Shown here: piece by piece, positions 1 through 12,900 of the stretch
How the letters are laid out: each line of letters begins with the position of its first letter
How positions within the stretch are numbered: the stretch's first letter is position 1
NCBI GenBank assembly: GCA_000444245.1
Contig: ATSW01012600.1
Location: forward strand, 1 to 22,254
Origin: Botryllus schlosseri
Lineage: Eukaryota; Chordata; Ascidiacea; Stolidobranchia; Styelidae
DNA length: 22,254 nt
Direction: 5' to 3'
Notes under the pieces: generated by a model
Told to the model about the DNA's origin: nothing
Seen by the model: only the letters and a program-made list of their open reading frames with translations
Database searches by the model: none
Made by a program: the position numbers and the translations under genes

Positions 1-909
1 TTATCTTTCATGGATATCACACTGCAAGTCGCTGGCTCTATTGCTGCAATCGTGTCTTCCCATGCACAAAGAATCGGTGAAAAATAGGCCGACTTAACTT
101 TCTGCCTCGTAGAAGCAATGTGATGTCCTTGGATATTGCGATTGGCCCATCTCTAGTTATTATTAAATGATTTTTTTTCTTTTGTCAACGACCGCACTGT
201 CGGCTCTGACACATCTTTAAATCATAACAGAGCTGAACAGATTTGGTTCCGGATGGTATGCAATTTACTTGAGCTCCCCTTTCTGAATCTTGTGTCGACA
301 TCGTAATACTTAATTCTTCCAATACAATTTGAAGAATCTTGCCATTGGCCTTAAACGAAGAGAATGTTGATTGGACCAAGAAAACGGCGGCCACATCTTT
401 AATTTCCTAATACTATTATCAGCTAATGCTGTAGCTAACACCGGACAAGCTAATACCGATGCCTAATGAAGTTGGCCTATCTTAGTCAACTGCTATGCTC
501 ACTCCAGAATACAGAACACACCGGGTGATTAAACCGGATTTTTATTGCAAAATTGACGTTGAATTTGTGATGATGGCAATTCGATGTTGGCAAAAGGATG
601 AGCCTAATTCACCAAATTGCAAGTTGATATGCTCATAGTTAATCATTTACATTTGTCAACTTATCTGTGGTTATTTGAACATAGCTATTTTTACCTTTAC
701 AATCCTATTTGCCTGAGAGTACCCTCCTCGTGAGATTGATGAACACATTTTGGGTTTGATCAGGTTCTGCGATAGCGTATCCAACTACTTCACTAGTTCT
801 AGGCCAACGTGATGTTCACCAATGATCACTCAATGCACCCTCGTAAATCATTGTGAATGTGTAAACGCACCGATGTTTCCACCCCACCGTGCAGCACTGA
901 TTGTAAAAA
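1..909. other. Upstream flank or 5' untranslated region of the SPEN gene
   Basis: This is AT-rich DNA with no coding signal. A TAA at 904-906 lies in frame two codons before the ATG, so the protein cannot extend upstream without an unseen splice. I find no TATA box, initiator or CpG island that I would call. A pyrimidine-containing stretch ending in AG near 803 could be the acceptor of an exon carrying the last 5' untranslated bases, but this is weak. The transcription start is not identifiable. Confidence 0.5.
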
Positions 910-989
910 ATGAGAGAGACTAGGTACTTGTGGATTGGAAATCTCCCCGAGAACGTACGAGAAGACAGAATTGCAGACTATTTCAGGAG
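910..989 (+). CDS. SPEN: SPEN exon 1: start codon and first half of RRM1
   Basis: The ATG at 910 has A at -3 and an in-frame stop at 904-906, and the peptide MRETRYLWIGNLPENVRED aligns with the human SPEN N-terminus (MVRETRHLWVGNLPENVREE), so this start is well supported. Residues 7-12 (LWIGNL) are the RNP2 motif of RRM1. The donor is ag|gtacgg at 989/990 in phase 2, and the split codon AGA joins to exon 2 to give RRYGK. Confidence 0.92.
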
Positions 990-3900
990 GTACGGCTGCA
1001 CCTATACTACTAATACATACCATCTCTGTGACTAGCAAATGAAATTAATTCCATCAATTTTTAGATTATCATTTGACCTGTCTTAAGTAGAGTTAATTGT
1101 TGAGACTCAGTTTGCCGTCATGTGAAATGATTCTACATGATCATTGAAAATAAAAAAGTGTAATGCCTATCACGTGTGGGCTTGCAATCAATAACTAAAC
1201 TGGAGCATCACATTTCAAGCTGTTCAACATAAAACAGCTCTAAAAATGTGGTCGATCTGAGTTTGACCACAATGTTTGGTTTATATGATTTGATTCCTTT
1301 GACAGTTCAGATGTGAACAGCACACAACTTTTAATGCTTCAAAAATGTCGTGTTTTTCAAGAATACAGGAAAAGGCAATGTTCTTTAAAAATCTGTTCCA
1401 CAGCTCTGATTTTCGCATAAATGATTTCAACCTGGCATTGCAAATCCCGACTTCATTCATGGTTTGCAATACGTTGCTGCTTGCCCCATCCCATATATTG
1501 TTCCCAAAATTGCATTTCTCATCTCCTTTTTTGGGAGCATACGATATACCATTATTTCATATCCGATTTGTGAAATAACTGAAATTCTGCATAGATATAG
1601 AAAAAATGTCATGGTAGCTTATATTTGTAGAAAATCTATTGAACTACCATTAATCTAGTAAGATTGTTTGATTGCCACATTAAACACGGTATTCTTGTTT
1701 ATGATATTATCGAATGATGGGCTCAAATGTTGATCGTCTGCAGATATGGAAAGATCGATAAGGTGCGATTCCTGTCGAAACGAAGTGGGGAAAATGGGCT
1801 AAGTGCCTACATTGCTTTCATGGACATTCGATCTGCGCAGAAAGCCAAAACTGCTGTCAACATCATCGGCGACAGAGAATTGTTAACAGACTACTTTGAT
1901 CCAGTAGCCCGTGCTGGAGCTGATGAAGGTAAATTAGCCGGTGTCACGGAAACTGGTTTGGTCTGAACCTTAACTTTTGTTATCGTTATTTGCAGGTCAA
2001 CGGCATATACCGCCACAGCCAAGTCAAAGCAGAAACTATCGACGTTATGAGACAGTCAAGGATAGGTAATTGAATAATAGTTTTAAATGGTTTGCCTTGC
2101 CCATATTTTACTGGTACACTTTCACAGAAGCTGGACCAAGTTATAGTCTAGCAGAGCGTTGTGTTCCCATTAGGTGCATAGTGCTGCACCTGGATTATTG
2201 TTTCAGTATGTGAAGGCGTATACGGATTACGCATCGTGGATTTAGGTGGCCTTCGCCATTAATTCTCATGAAAAGGGAAGTACGCTGCTCATTCCTGGAA
2301 AGCTCTCTGGATTAGCACCGTTGACTTCGAACATTGGATATATATCATTGGGATTATACCACGCACAACCTTGCGCGTTGGATTTATATCATGTCGTTTC
2401 GCAAAGACCCTTTTATGTTGCGATCTCGCTGCAAAAATCTTTATAAAACTGGGAGTTACCAATAACCAAGTGTGGATTACTAAGTAATCAGTTACGGTAT
2501 CCGAAAGGGCATGAATTCCAACGGTAATAGTTCTACCTTTTACGAAGTAACTTAAATGCACATGCACAGCTTGAGCCTCGATGCTGCACTCTTTATAGCT
2601 TTGCAGTTTAAGTTCTATCCACAATCCAAAATGCGATATATTCTTTAGTTTGTTGGTGGGGTGGTCGGTATGGAGCTTGTGGCTTTTTGGTATACTACGT
2701 TTGGGTGGTATGCTGTGTGTGCTGCCTGATCACAAGTAGGAGTCTGCTATAGTTTGCCAGCAGCGTTTGTTGCTTGTAGAAAAATATGTCATTTTTTCAC
2801 TGGTATTGGTAAAAGTCTATTAGTTGTAGTTGAGGCTTGTCTCAAATATCCCAAATTGTATCATCAACTAGTTGGATGCTGCAATTTATTAACGAATAGT
2901 CCACTGAATGCTTCAATTCCTATTCTTTATAAGCCATCATGATTTGTGTCATCAGTACCGAAATAGTCGGAAATGATATATTGCACATCAAGCATATGTG
3001 CCAAACTTTAGTTGATACTTTCAGCATCAAGTCACTCGCTATAAATCTCATAATCAATTAATCATTGTGATAATAGATTGAAAGAAATTCCAGACGATGT
3101 GTAAGTGTGTAAATAAGAATGCCACTAAAATGTTGATGATGTATTTGTTCTTGATGACCTTAAAAGCCTATCGAAATGCATACTGCTGCATATAGAGTCA
3201 AGTCTAGAGTAGGTTTAGTTCTTTAGATCTGCATAACATGTCATGTTGCAGCAATGTCCGATTCTAAATAACTCACTTGTAATAAGCTAGATCTAGTGCT
3301 ACCACTCCTACGTACACTCTTCATTTCGTGCTTCAGAATTAAAACCACCATAATATATATGTCAATTGAATTCGCTAAATGGCAAAACCAGCAAAATACC
3401 TTGCAATCATAAGAAAACTTCATTCAAGATAGGTGACTTTAACTTGTAAACTTTCACGAAATTTAACCCAACTTATTTTACCTATCATGTGCTACCTTGG
3501 CCTATTTTATCAGTGGTGTCTCAAGTTTAGTGACTCCACACACTTCTCGATGCCCCTCTTGAAGCTTTTTGTTTTTGGGATGAATGAAATCATGACATTA
3601 TTATTAGTATGATCCAACTGCACTCTCTGTGATATATTTGACAAGGCGCAATATTACGATTGCTCAAGTCTTTTTCTTAGAAGGACGGCTATTACTGACC
3701 GATAGTCATGGCATGCTTGGTTGCATTGAATAGTGAAACACGACTTTCATTTGTGTGAAGAAATGGTTTGACTGATGAATGTGCTCTCTCACATAAAGTG
3801 GTTCTCGACTCTGATACTCACCGACTGCTCTCTGTTTATAGTTCTTGGTCATTACGGAATGCTTGACTGCTTGTGCTTGTACCAAAACATGTTTCGCTAT

Positions 3901-6900
3901 GGAACTATATGGGTTGTTGTGTTAATGTTCATCCCTTTAGGGCACGGTGTTGTGAATTCTTGGGCTAATTGGACTGGAATGTCGCAATGGTCGCATTAGC
4001 AAGTGATGATGTTGATGAACATTTTCTTCACGCAAATATGACCCATTTCCTAACTATATTTTGGCAGTAATGGCAATTTTGGTTAGCATCTATCAATAAC
4101 CACTACTTACTTTTTAGCTTTAATAGAGTCTTAATGTCAGAAGTGCCAAAAATCACTTGAGAAGCTACAGTGTGCAAGTAGAAAGAACTTCTTGCTCATA
4201 TATCTTACAAGAATAACAAATTCGCTGTTGCCGATCATTTGAATAGTGGTTGTTAGATTTCCGAAATTCTTCGGTATAATTCGTTACCATAACCTATCAC
4301 TGATTCATTATTGTGTTATTGTGTGTTGCAGCGGTATCGATGACAGGCCTGTTCGAGAGATTCCCGCACCATTAAAAAGAAGTTATCAAGCATCGGATCC
4401 TGGAAGCAATGACTCCGATAAAGGTCGACCGAGGGTTGATTTTGGCGATGGAAAATCTCGTCCACAAGCTTCGAGGTGAGGGGCTCATACGGTGAATTGG
4501 GGACACTGAAAGTATTCTCCTGAATTATTGTTCTGCACAACTGGCGTAGCTGATATAGACTCGACGAATCAGGCCGGTCAATTTTTGCTCTGTATTTTAA
4601 TTAAAATTTGCAGGTTTGGTACTGTCACATACACATAAATTAAACTCGCCCTGTACATATGTAGTCTAGCCCAGTGGTTTTCAACCTTTTTGACCTCGCA
4701 TACCGGTAAAACTTGAAAACAAATGTTGCGCACTGGTGGACTATTAAAAATTCACCCCAATTTAAATTACCAATAATTTATGTAACTAAAATGTAACATT
4801 CGAAACTTAATTTATTGCTTCATTTTTTGACACTAGTTATCTATACACGGTCATATTGAAATTTCTGCTAAGCAAAGCGAAGCTCGCGAAGTACTGCTAA
4901 CGACCACTATCCTGATGGTGGTTGTTCGGTTTCCTTCGAAAAAAAGCGATTATGCTGTTTACTGGAGCCTCTATTGTACTGCCCAGTGTCGCTTAATTTC
5001 ACTGTCTTAATTTAAAGAAGTTTATTCAAAGTCTCTGTAGTTTCCGCCTGTAACTTGTCCAAAACGAATTGTAGGTTACTTTTTAACAATTTCGGACAAC
5101 ACTTGCGTTATTGTGACGTATGCCTAGAGCAGACCATCAACTATGCATTACGAAACCAATGCACTAAAATAACTTTCAAATTTATGAATCAATCTAAAAT
5201 TTGATGTTTTATTTATTTAATCAATTGACAAGCGTGCAACTTGTTGCATTATTGAATTTGGATATAAAATTCTAACATATTTGGCCGCCGGCAGGAAAGT
5301 TGCCACAGACCGGCACCTGAAGATTTGACAATTATAACTTTACAGCCATGTCAAGTAGAATATTAGCAAAGCAGTGCATGTTTTCCGCAAATCCTTCATT
5401 CTCTTTAAGAAACATACGAAGCCCGGAATAATTTCAATCAATTTTTCAACCACACAAAAAGGATAATTATTTATCGTTCAGGTATCGATTAGCTGTTCCC
5501 ATCTATAAATATGGTAGACCAGATTTGAAAACCCTTCCGTTAACTGTTGCCATGTCTGTAGGGTTGGAGATTTTTTAAATTTTTCTCGGGATGGAGTCGG
5601 AGTCAGAAGACGTTCTTTGGATTCGGAGTTTCTGAAAATGCTCCGACTCCAACTGCTTCACAATCGATCCAACTGCACTCAAATGTTACTAAAGGGGCTG
5701 TCGCAGTTGCAGAAATTGTCAGGCTTTAGACCTAGGTGGATATTCACAAACTTGGTATCTTTCTGTAAGCGCAATTTTTCCACAGTCCGGGCAGTCGCAA
5801 CAATAATAATGTGGTAACTGAAATCTTAACCACTTCTATTGTTGCAGAATATTTCATAGAATGTTTGTAGTTGCATTGAAAAATTTCGATTGATTGTATT
5901 TTGGACTTGGAGTCTGGTTAGTATAAGGAGATGAATATATGAGCTACTTATAAAATATTCATATCGAAGTGATCTGCCTACCAAGTAAACCTTATGCCTT
6001 TTTGTAATCACCTAATTTTATCCTGGTGACTTGCACCCCTCTAACGATTCGCAACCAACCTCCATCACACCTCCACGTGCTTATAAGTCTTAATAGAATG
6101 GTACATACGGTACATCAAAATTTAGAATGAATTATAGAGATTTCGTTTTGTCTTATCTGCAGTAAAAGGAGACTGGACGGTAAAGCACCGAAGAAAAAGG
6201 ATGAAGACGGAAGGCTGAAATTGAAGAAAGGTAATGTACACCTTGTTTTTGAATTACCGATGAGATTTTGTGGCAAAAATGACTTTAATAACGGTCATGC
6301 CGACTATGACTGAGGATGGTCAGGGGAACTAGCTTCTCCAACTGTGCGAAACAGAATGTGGCTCTGAAAATTGCATTGAAAATGAGTCGAACTGAAATAA
6401 TGATTCTGAGACCGAGTCTTATTTTATTGTTCACTACGAAATGCTTGAGGGAAAGTGCCAGTTGTAAGCAAATTTCTCTCATATTACAATTTTTCACTAC
6501 TGAGGTATGACTTGCTGGTTTTCTTTCTTATTTAACTACTCGGTATTTTTCTTGTTATGTAAATCAAGAATAGTATGATACGAACCGTCGCTTGTTTTTC
6601 AAATATGGTAAAATGCAACTATGTCCTTGTTTTGATGTTATTTCCTTGCCTGACAGCTAATGTGGTTCAGCCTTAGGCAACTTCATACACTTAGATGTAC
6701 TGTAGTAAGAATTTGCGATCAATCAACTGTTATGACTTCTTTATGTGTTCTTTGCCTTTGGCTTTCCCATGTAACTTCACGTCATGCTTCAACAGGCATT
6801 TTAGATGTTGCATTGCAGAGGCTACGTAGTCATCTCACAGTGTTTACTATGTTCTTTCAAGCAAAGCAATTGTAAAAAAAGCGGCACCATTCGTAGAGTC

Positions 6901-9900
6901 ATGGTTTGGTTGCAATTAATGTCTGACGGCCAACTTTTTGTTCATAAATACGAGATTATGCACTTGACTTGTGGTATAGGTTCTGATTCACTGTCTTAGC
7001 TCTCCAAAAGTAGCATGACTTTGTGGTTTCTGTTATCTATTTATAGCTGGCATATTTGACTGCTTGCCTCAGAGATAACTCGTAATGCAAAGCTGGTCAT
7101 GTGTAAGTCCTAAGTATGGCATGAATTGAAACCAGATTGTCGGCCGTTTTTGTTCAAAACTACTCAAACTCGCTGATCATTTAACATAAGCCATTGGATT
7201 TTTCATGAAAGTTCAACCCACTAGTCCGATTGCAATAAGACCACATCTCGGTTAAGCTTTTGATTGAATTTCTTTTTCATTCTCAAGTTGCTCATTTTAA
7301 TTCTGGTTGGTTGATGGTATATATGTTTGATAGGTAAACCAAAAATTACCAAAGAGCGAGGTCGTTCGCCAACTGTCCGACAAAGAAAATCTTGCACCTC
7401 GAGCGGATCAAGTCCGTCAAGATCAGGTACTTGGTAGTGTTGTGAGCCCTGGTCCGTGACATGCCGCACGATTCAAACTAATTTGTGGTTTCAGGAAGTA
7501 AAAGGCAAGGTAGCTCCAGCGAAGGTAGATCTTCTACCAGTGCGAGCGCAGGCAGAAGTGTCAGCGAGGGTCATAGGTCGTCTTCTGTTTCCTCGTCGTC
7601 TTCGACCGGATCCAGCAATTCTTCTAAGACACATCGTAGCAATTCGGCAAGGTAGGGATTTTCAAGTGCTATTTTTCAACCTTATGTAGTCTATTTTCAT
7701 GGCTTTCCCGGTTCTGAAATTTGTTATAGTTCGGTCCCATCGCTTTCATTCTTGAAATGTAAAATTATTCATCGTGATTGTTGTGAAAACAATTTTTTAT
7801 TAGCAATTTCTCTGTGGCTTAGCACAGCGTCTGATTAAATACGGATTTGAGCGAGATACCGTTCTCACTTTGATTAGAACCATCGATTTGAGAATTTTCT
7901 AGATGACTACAATCATTTCTTAAACGCGTTCAATCAAGCATGCGTCGGATGTAAAATAAGCAGTGTCAGATAAAGTGTGTATCGCTGATAACATTCATTG
8001 TCGGTCTCTTTGACTGCGGAAGAGCATTGCCATACCGTAATTTTGTTGCTTGATTGCCGTTTTATATTTTTCGTAAAAGATTTCAATGTGTATTTACTTG
8101 GCATATTGCGAGTATTGCCAGCTCGTAGGGGATTAATTTGCGTTTCGATAGGAGCGCATTGATTGTGTAATCATGGTTTTGGCGCCTTTTTTCCCAGTTC
8201 GGAATCGAGCTATGAAATCGAAGAAAAGCAGGAAAATCGCAAACTGGTGGCAATGTGCATCAGGAATCTTCCCTCGCGCCCGACAAGTATGTGCTCGCTT
8301 TAGATTAGCTCGGAAATGTCAGATATTCGGTAACGATGAGTCTACCCGATTCGCAACTTTCAGTCACGAGCATCCGGGACGGCATATTTCACGAGTTCAA
8401 AAAATACGGCAAGGTTAAGTCTGTGCTAGTGCGTGGAGACGGAAATGACAGGCACGCGCTTGTGTTGTTCCGTACCGCCGGGGAAGCGAATAAAGCAATC
8501 GCCCACGCTAGGACTAAGTTACTGTTCGGGGTAGCTATCGAAGCAAGTATTTATGAAGGCGAAGGTAGGGTTGTGTGCGGCCGGATATCATGGTTATTTC
8601 AATCGGCTGTTTGTGTCCTGTGTTTCATCAGTCAGCGGCCAGGAATTGGAGGAGTGCGGGGGCATCATTGACGAATTCCACCCGAGAGCTTCACGGACTC
8701 TGTTTGTCGGTAATCTCGATAAGACAGTGGGATATAGCGACATTCAAAATATTTTCGTTCGGTTCGGGGAGATTGTGGTATGTTGCGGCAGTGTCGCTAA
8801 AAATTTGTAAGGGTTAAAATTTTGCGATCGTTACAGGCTATAGAAATCAAAAAGCAGCACAACATACCTCAGTACGCTTTTCTGCAATACACGGATATCA
8901 TGAGCGTGGTTCGGGCGATTACGAAAATGGACGGGGAGAAGTTAGGCCGCAACACGCTAAAGGTTTGTGCGTCGCTGCCGTATTGGTCTGGTACACGTTA
9001 GTTATTTTTTTCTCTCCCGTCGTTCTCAGCTTGGGTTTGGAAAAACGGTGATATCGTCGTGTCTCTGGGTGGACGGCGTTACGGACAGCTTCACGGAAAA
9101 TTATTTGACGCGTTGCTTCATGAGGTGAGACCCAATCTTGGTTTGTAGTCGATAATCAAGTAGATTTTACTTGCACGTCAGTGATTATGTTCCATGACTG
9201 CTTCTACTGATACATTTTTAAGCGAAACTTCCTTCATTTTGAATTTTAAAACTTAGAAAGTGCTTTTGGGGTCAGTCAATCGATGATCCCATCTATTTGT
9301 AGTGTTGATGTTGATCTTGCATTAGTCGCAAAGATACGTACGAAAGTAGCCGCTTCAGATTACCGTAACTGTCAAAAGTATGAGATCCGTCAGCAAAATA
9401 TTTTCAAACCTTTGATTTTCTACTACGCCTATATAATATATATTATCAAGACATCCACTGAGCAGCATCAACCAGCAATGTAATTCACTGCTTTTAATTG
9501 GTACCGTAATTCAAGAAAATGACTCGAGTCATCTGAAAATCGCGACTCGGACTCGACTCGAGTCATAACAACCCTGCTTTGACCAGCCATGTTTGTGGGA
9601 CTTTGCTTGTTTACACTCCCCTTTTTCAGGTACGGCCCTGTAAAGCACGTGGTCATCGACCGGAACCGCGGCCAGGCTTTGGTGTTCTACTCGCAGTACG
9701 ATTTCGCGCAGTCCGCGATGCAGAAGATGCGCGCCAGAAAACTTAACGGCAGCCGATTAAAGCTCGACTATGCCAGCAACGAGCTGGTCGAAATTTTCCT
9801 GAAACACATGAAAAGCTCGGGGCAGAGCTTCCAGGGCTTGGAGAATATTCGGCAGCTGCTGCAGCCGCCCTCGTCGCCTGTGGCTACGCCGCTGCCGCCT

Positions 9901-12900
9901 GCCGGGGCAGCGTATGCCCGCACAGCACCGTCGCAAGAGCCCAGGGCCGGGTACTACGAAGAGCGGCATCAGCCGGGCGGTTATAACGATGAACAATATG
10001 CTGACGGGAATAATTACAGGCGGGGCTGGCGGGCTCGCAGCCGAGAACGGCATGGTTTTGCGGCAGAGCAGACTGGGTACAATAGGCCCAAGCGGGGTTA
10101 CGATGATGCTCACCCAAGGCAGGACTACCACCGTGACCCGGCTTGGGAGCACGAAAGCTACCCGGACGGACGAAACCGGGGGACCGGGCAATACGACCAG
10201 GACTATCGACAGAGAGACCACGATTTGCGGCGGGAGCATCGGGGCTATCCTAGGAAGCAGTCAACGAGGACCGGGGCGCCTTATGAAGAAAATTTTCGGT
10301 ATCGAGGCGGGGCACGGGATAGATACCGAGAAGAGCGTGACGCGGACTATGTTCGTGACAGGGACCAGAGTACGGGAGACCGGTACTATAACAGGACCGC
10401 GCATTTGTCGCCATCTCATCCACGGTACCACCCCAGACGGAGCAGGAGTGCGTCGCCCCAACCTCGTGACCCTGAACGATACGGTGTGGAAAGGGGGGCG
10501 GGCGATGCACCTTTTCGCAGAAGAGGTAGTGCGTCACCCGAGGCTCGATATGACTCGCTGCAAAGGTTGAATTCGATGGAAAGCAAGTCGTCTACTCATT
10601 CAGACCCACGGTACCCGGCCCGGGGCGGCGACGTGGACATGCGCGAGTACTTGGACGAGGACAAGCTGTCAGTGCCTAGCCCGCGAAGCGATGAAAGAAT
10701 CGTGGAATTTACGGAGAGGGCCAGGAAATCGCGCTCCCGAAAACGGGCCCCGGCGGATTTAACCCCAGCTAATGACAGCCTGTCGCCCCGCGGGCATTAC
10801 GACAAGTATCGCGACGACGGCGTCCGCGTCGATCGCACCCCGGAAAGTTTCGAAGAACCGCGCTGGCACGCGGACTCGCCCGCTTACTCCGAGCACGGGC
10901 GGAGTGTCAGCGGTACTCCGACTCGCGACGAAAACGAAGACTTGATCGGCGAAGTAATCATTAAGAAATCGGGATCAAAGTCTTCGTCGTTGGAAAGAAC
11001 GAAAGCTCGTCCGAAAGAGGAAGAAAAACCGCGCGATAAGGATTACAGGAAGGAGTTTGCCGCCGGTTCTTCCGCCCCGGCAAAGTCGGACTCGGGCGGA
11101 AAATCGAGATCAAAATCCAGGTCGACTTCGTTGATTCAACGCGTTCATTCGCCGCCACCTACGAAAAAAGACACCGGCACGACTTACGAGAAAGATTTTG
11201 ATTATCGCAAACAGTCCAAGCCTGATTCTAGGGATGCGTCGCGTCACAAGCATTCTAAATCCGGTAAACCCGCTGAACGTGTCCGCGGAGACCGGGATAT
11301 CGGCGGCGATCGCGCCGTGTCTCCGACGGAGCGCCGCACGCCAGGCGGCGGACCAGGTTTGCTGAAAAGGGAATACTCTCCGAAGCCCAAGGAAAGGGAG
11401 GACAGTTTATCGAAAAGGGCGCGTACCGCCACGCCGTCGTCGAGCGCGAAAGAGAAATACAAGGAGCACAAGAGGAGGCCGGATTCGAATTTGGACAGGG
11501 ACGAGAGGCCATCTCACGCACAGAAAAGGAGGCATTCGCCAGATTCAGGTACGCCCATTTTACGACGCTACCAATGCTGATTACTCTCCCTGTATAGGAG
11601 ATTCAGGCGCATAGCCAGAAAGGAGGTTTTGGGGTGCAAAACCCCCCCCCGCCTTTTGAAGCGCGGAACCCCCTCCTTTTGAAGCGCGGGACCCCCTCCT
11701 TAAACGCAAAACCCCGTTCTTTTGAAATGACCGTTCAGAAGCTAATACTCGGTTGCAATTCAATAAGTCGTATTATCAGTGCTGCGCGCGGCCAATTAGC
11801 CAGATTCGTCTGTGCACATTGCACCGCACAATATAACGCGACCGATCTCCCGCTGAGATGATTGCGAAATCAGGTCGTTGATTGCCGCGCGCTCGGCAAT
11901 AGCCACCTGATTTATCACGTCTCCAACAAGCCTAGTTCCGCTGGCTTGAAGGATCGCATCTGTAATAGGCCCGGTGCGCACTACACCATCCATGGCATGC
12001 ACAATCGCATCGCATCTGCCGGTGTGCATGATATCATCGGTTGGCCTACACAATCGCATCTGCAATAGGCCTAATACGAAAGATATATTATCGCTAGCCT
12101 AACTACCGCGTCTCGGGCTGAGCATGGTTTGGCTCCTATCTCTCGATGGCTTGGAGACAATAATTTTCGGCTGGCTACGCGCCTGATGAGATTTAATATT
12201 TATAAATGACTGTCATCACAACATGCGTGTTGAAATGCATTTATAACTCGGAGACTGTCGTGGGGTGCCTCTTATCATAAGTTATCGTAATATTAAATGA
12301 TTCAAACAGATTCAAAAGTAAAACCACTCTGGTATGACGGTTAGGCTAAACTAAATGTAGTAATGCAATCGATTTTGTGATGAAAGCAATCTGCAAGTTC
12401 TGTACCAGCTACCAGTATTGATAAATAAGAAAATCTCCTTAGTTTTATAAAATGGTATTCAAAGTATTCATGCTTCCGTCGATTTTGCAAGAGTGCTAGA
12501 GCTATTTGTATTCGGTCACGAAAAGCCAGTCCAATTTTCAGGAATATCCATATTCTGAAGCTGTTGTCCCCTTGAAATATTTGTATATGGACGCGTCCCT
12601 TCGATTGTACCGCTACTGCTTGCTGACGGCTTTAATAAGACAAAATGTTTATAGATTAGGAAAATTCCGTAGTTCCATAGAGTCATATTCAAAGTATTTG
12701 TGCTTCTGTTGATGTTGTGTCAGTGCTAGAGCTATTCGATGACAAAATGTTCTATGATCATATTGTTCATCCAATTTTACGGAATATGCAAACGCTTATT
12801 GGTACACTATTGTCACATTGTAATTCTACAACATCGACAAGACCGTGAGCTTATTAATCATGATTAAAGCGTCCTCGTGCCACAACTATACATAATCGAA

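Larger units (their letters stand above)
4476..6162 (+). other. Intron 4 (1687 bp) with a hAT-like end and a GAGTC-rich patch
   Basis: Contains a hAT-type terminal sequence from 4672 and a GGAGTCGGAGTC-type simple-sequence patch around 5545-5665. The rest is AT-rich with no gene or structured RNA that I can support. Confidence 0.8.

Noticed and set aside
2289-2624. Minus-strand 111-codon open frame in intron 3
   Set aside because: AT-rich, no recognisable motif, no codon bias and no sign of splice or promoter signals. Chance length in a 2.3-kb intron.
9589-9629. ATG at 9589 as the start of a separate 663-codon gene
   Set aside because: These codons are intronic. The acceptor at 9629 joins exon 12 in phase and completes RRM4.
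9757-10239. Minus-strand 160-codon and plus-strand alternative-frame (9914-10570) 218-codon open frames
   Set aside because: Both overlap the GC-rich Arg/Asp/Tyr part of exon 13, whose own frame continues RRM4. The alternatives have no family match.
11796-12068. Open frames on both strands within intron 13
   Set aside because: They lie inside the dispersed repeat copy and have no counterpart kept open in copy B.
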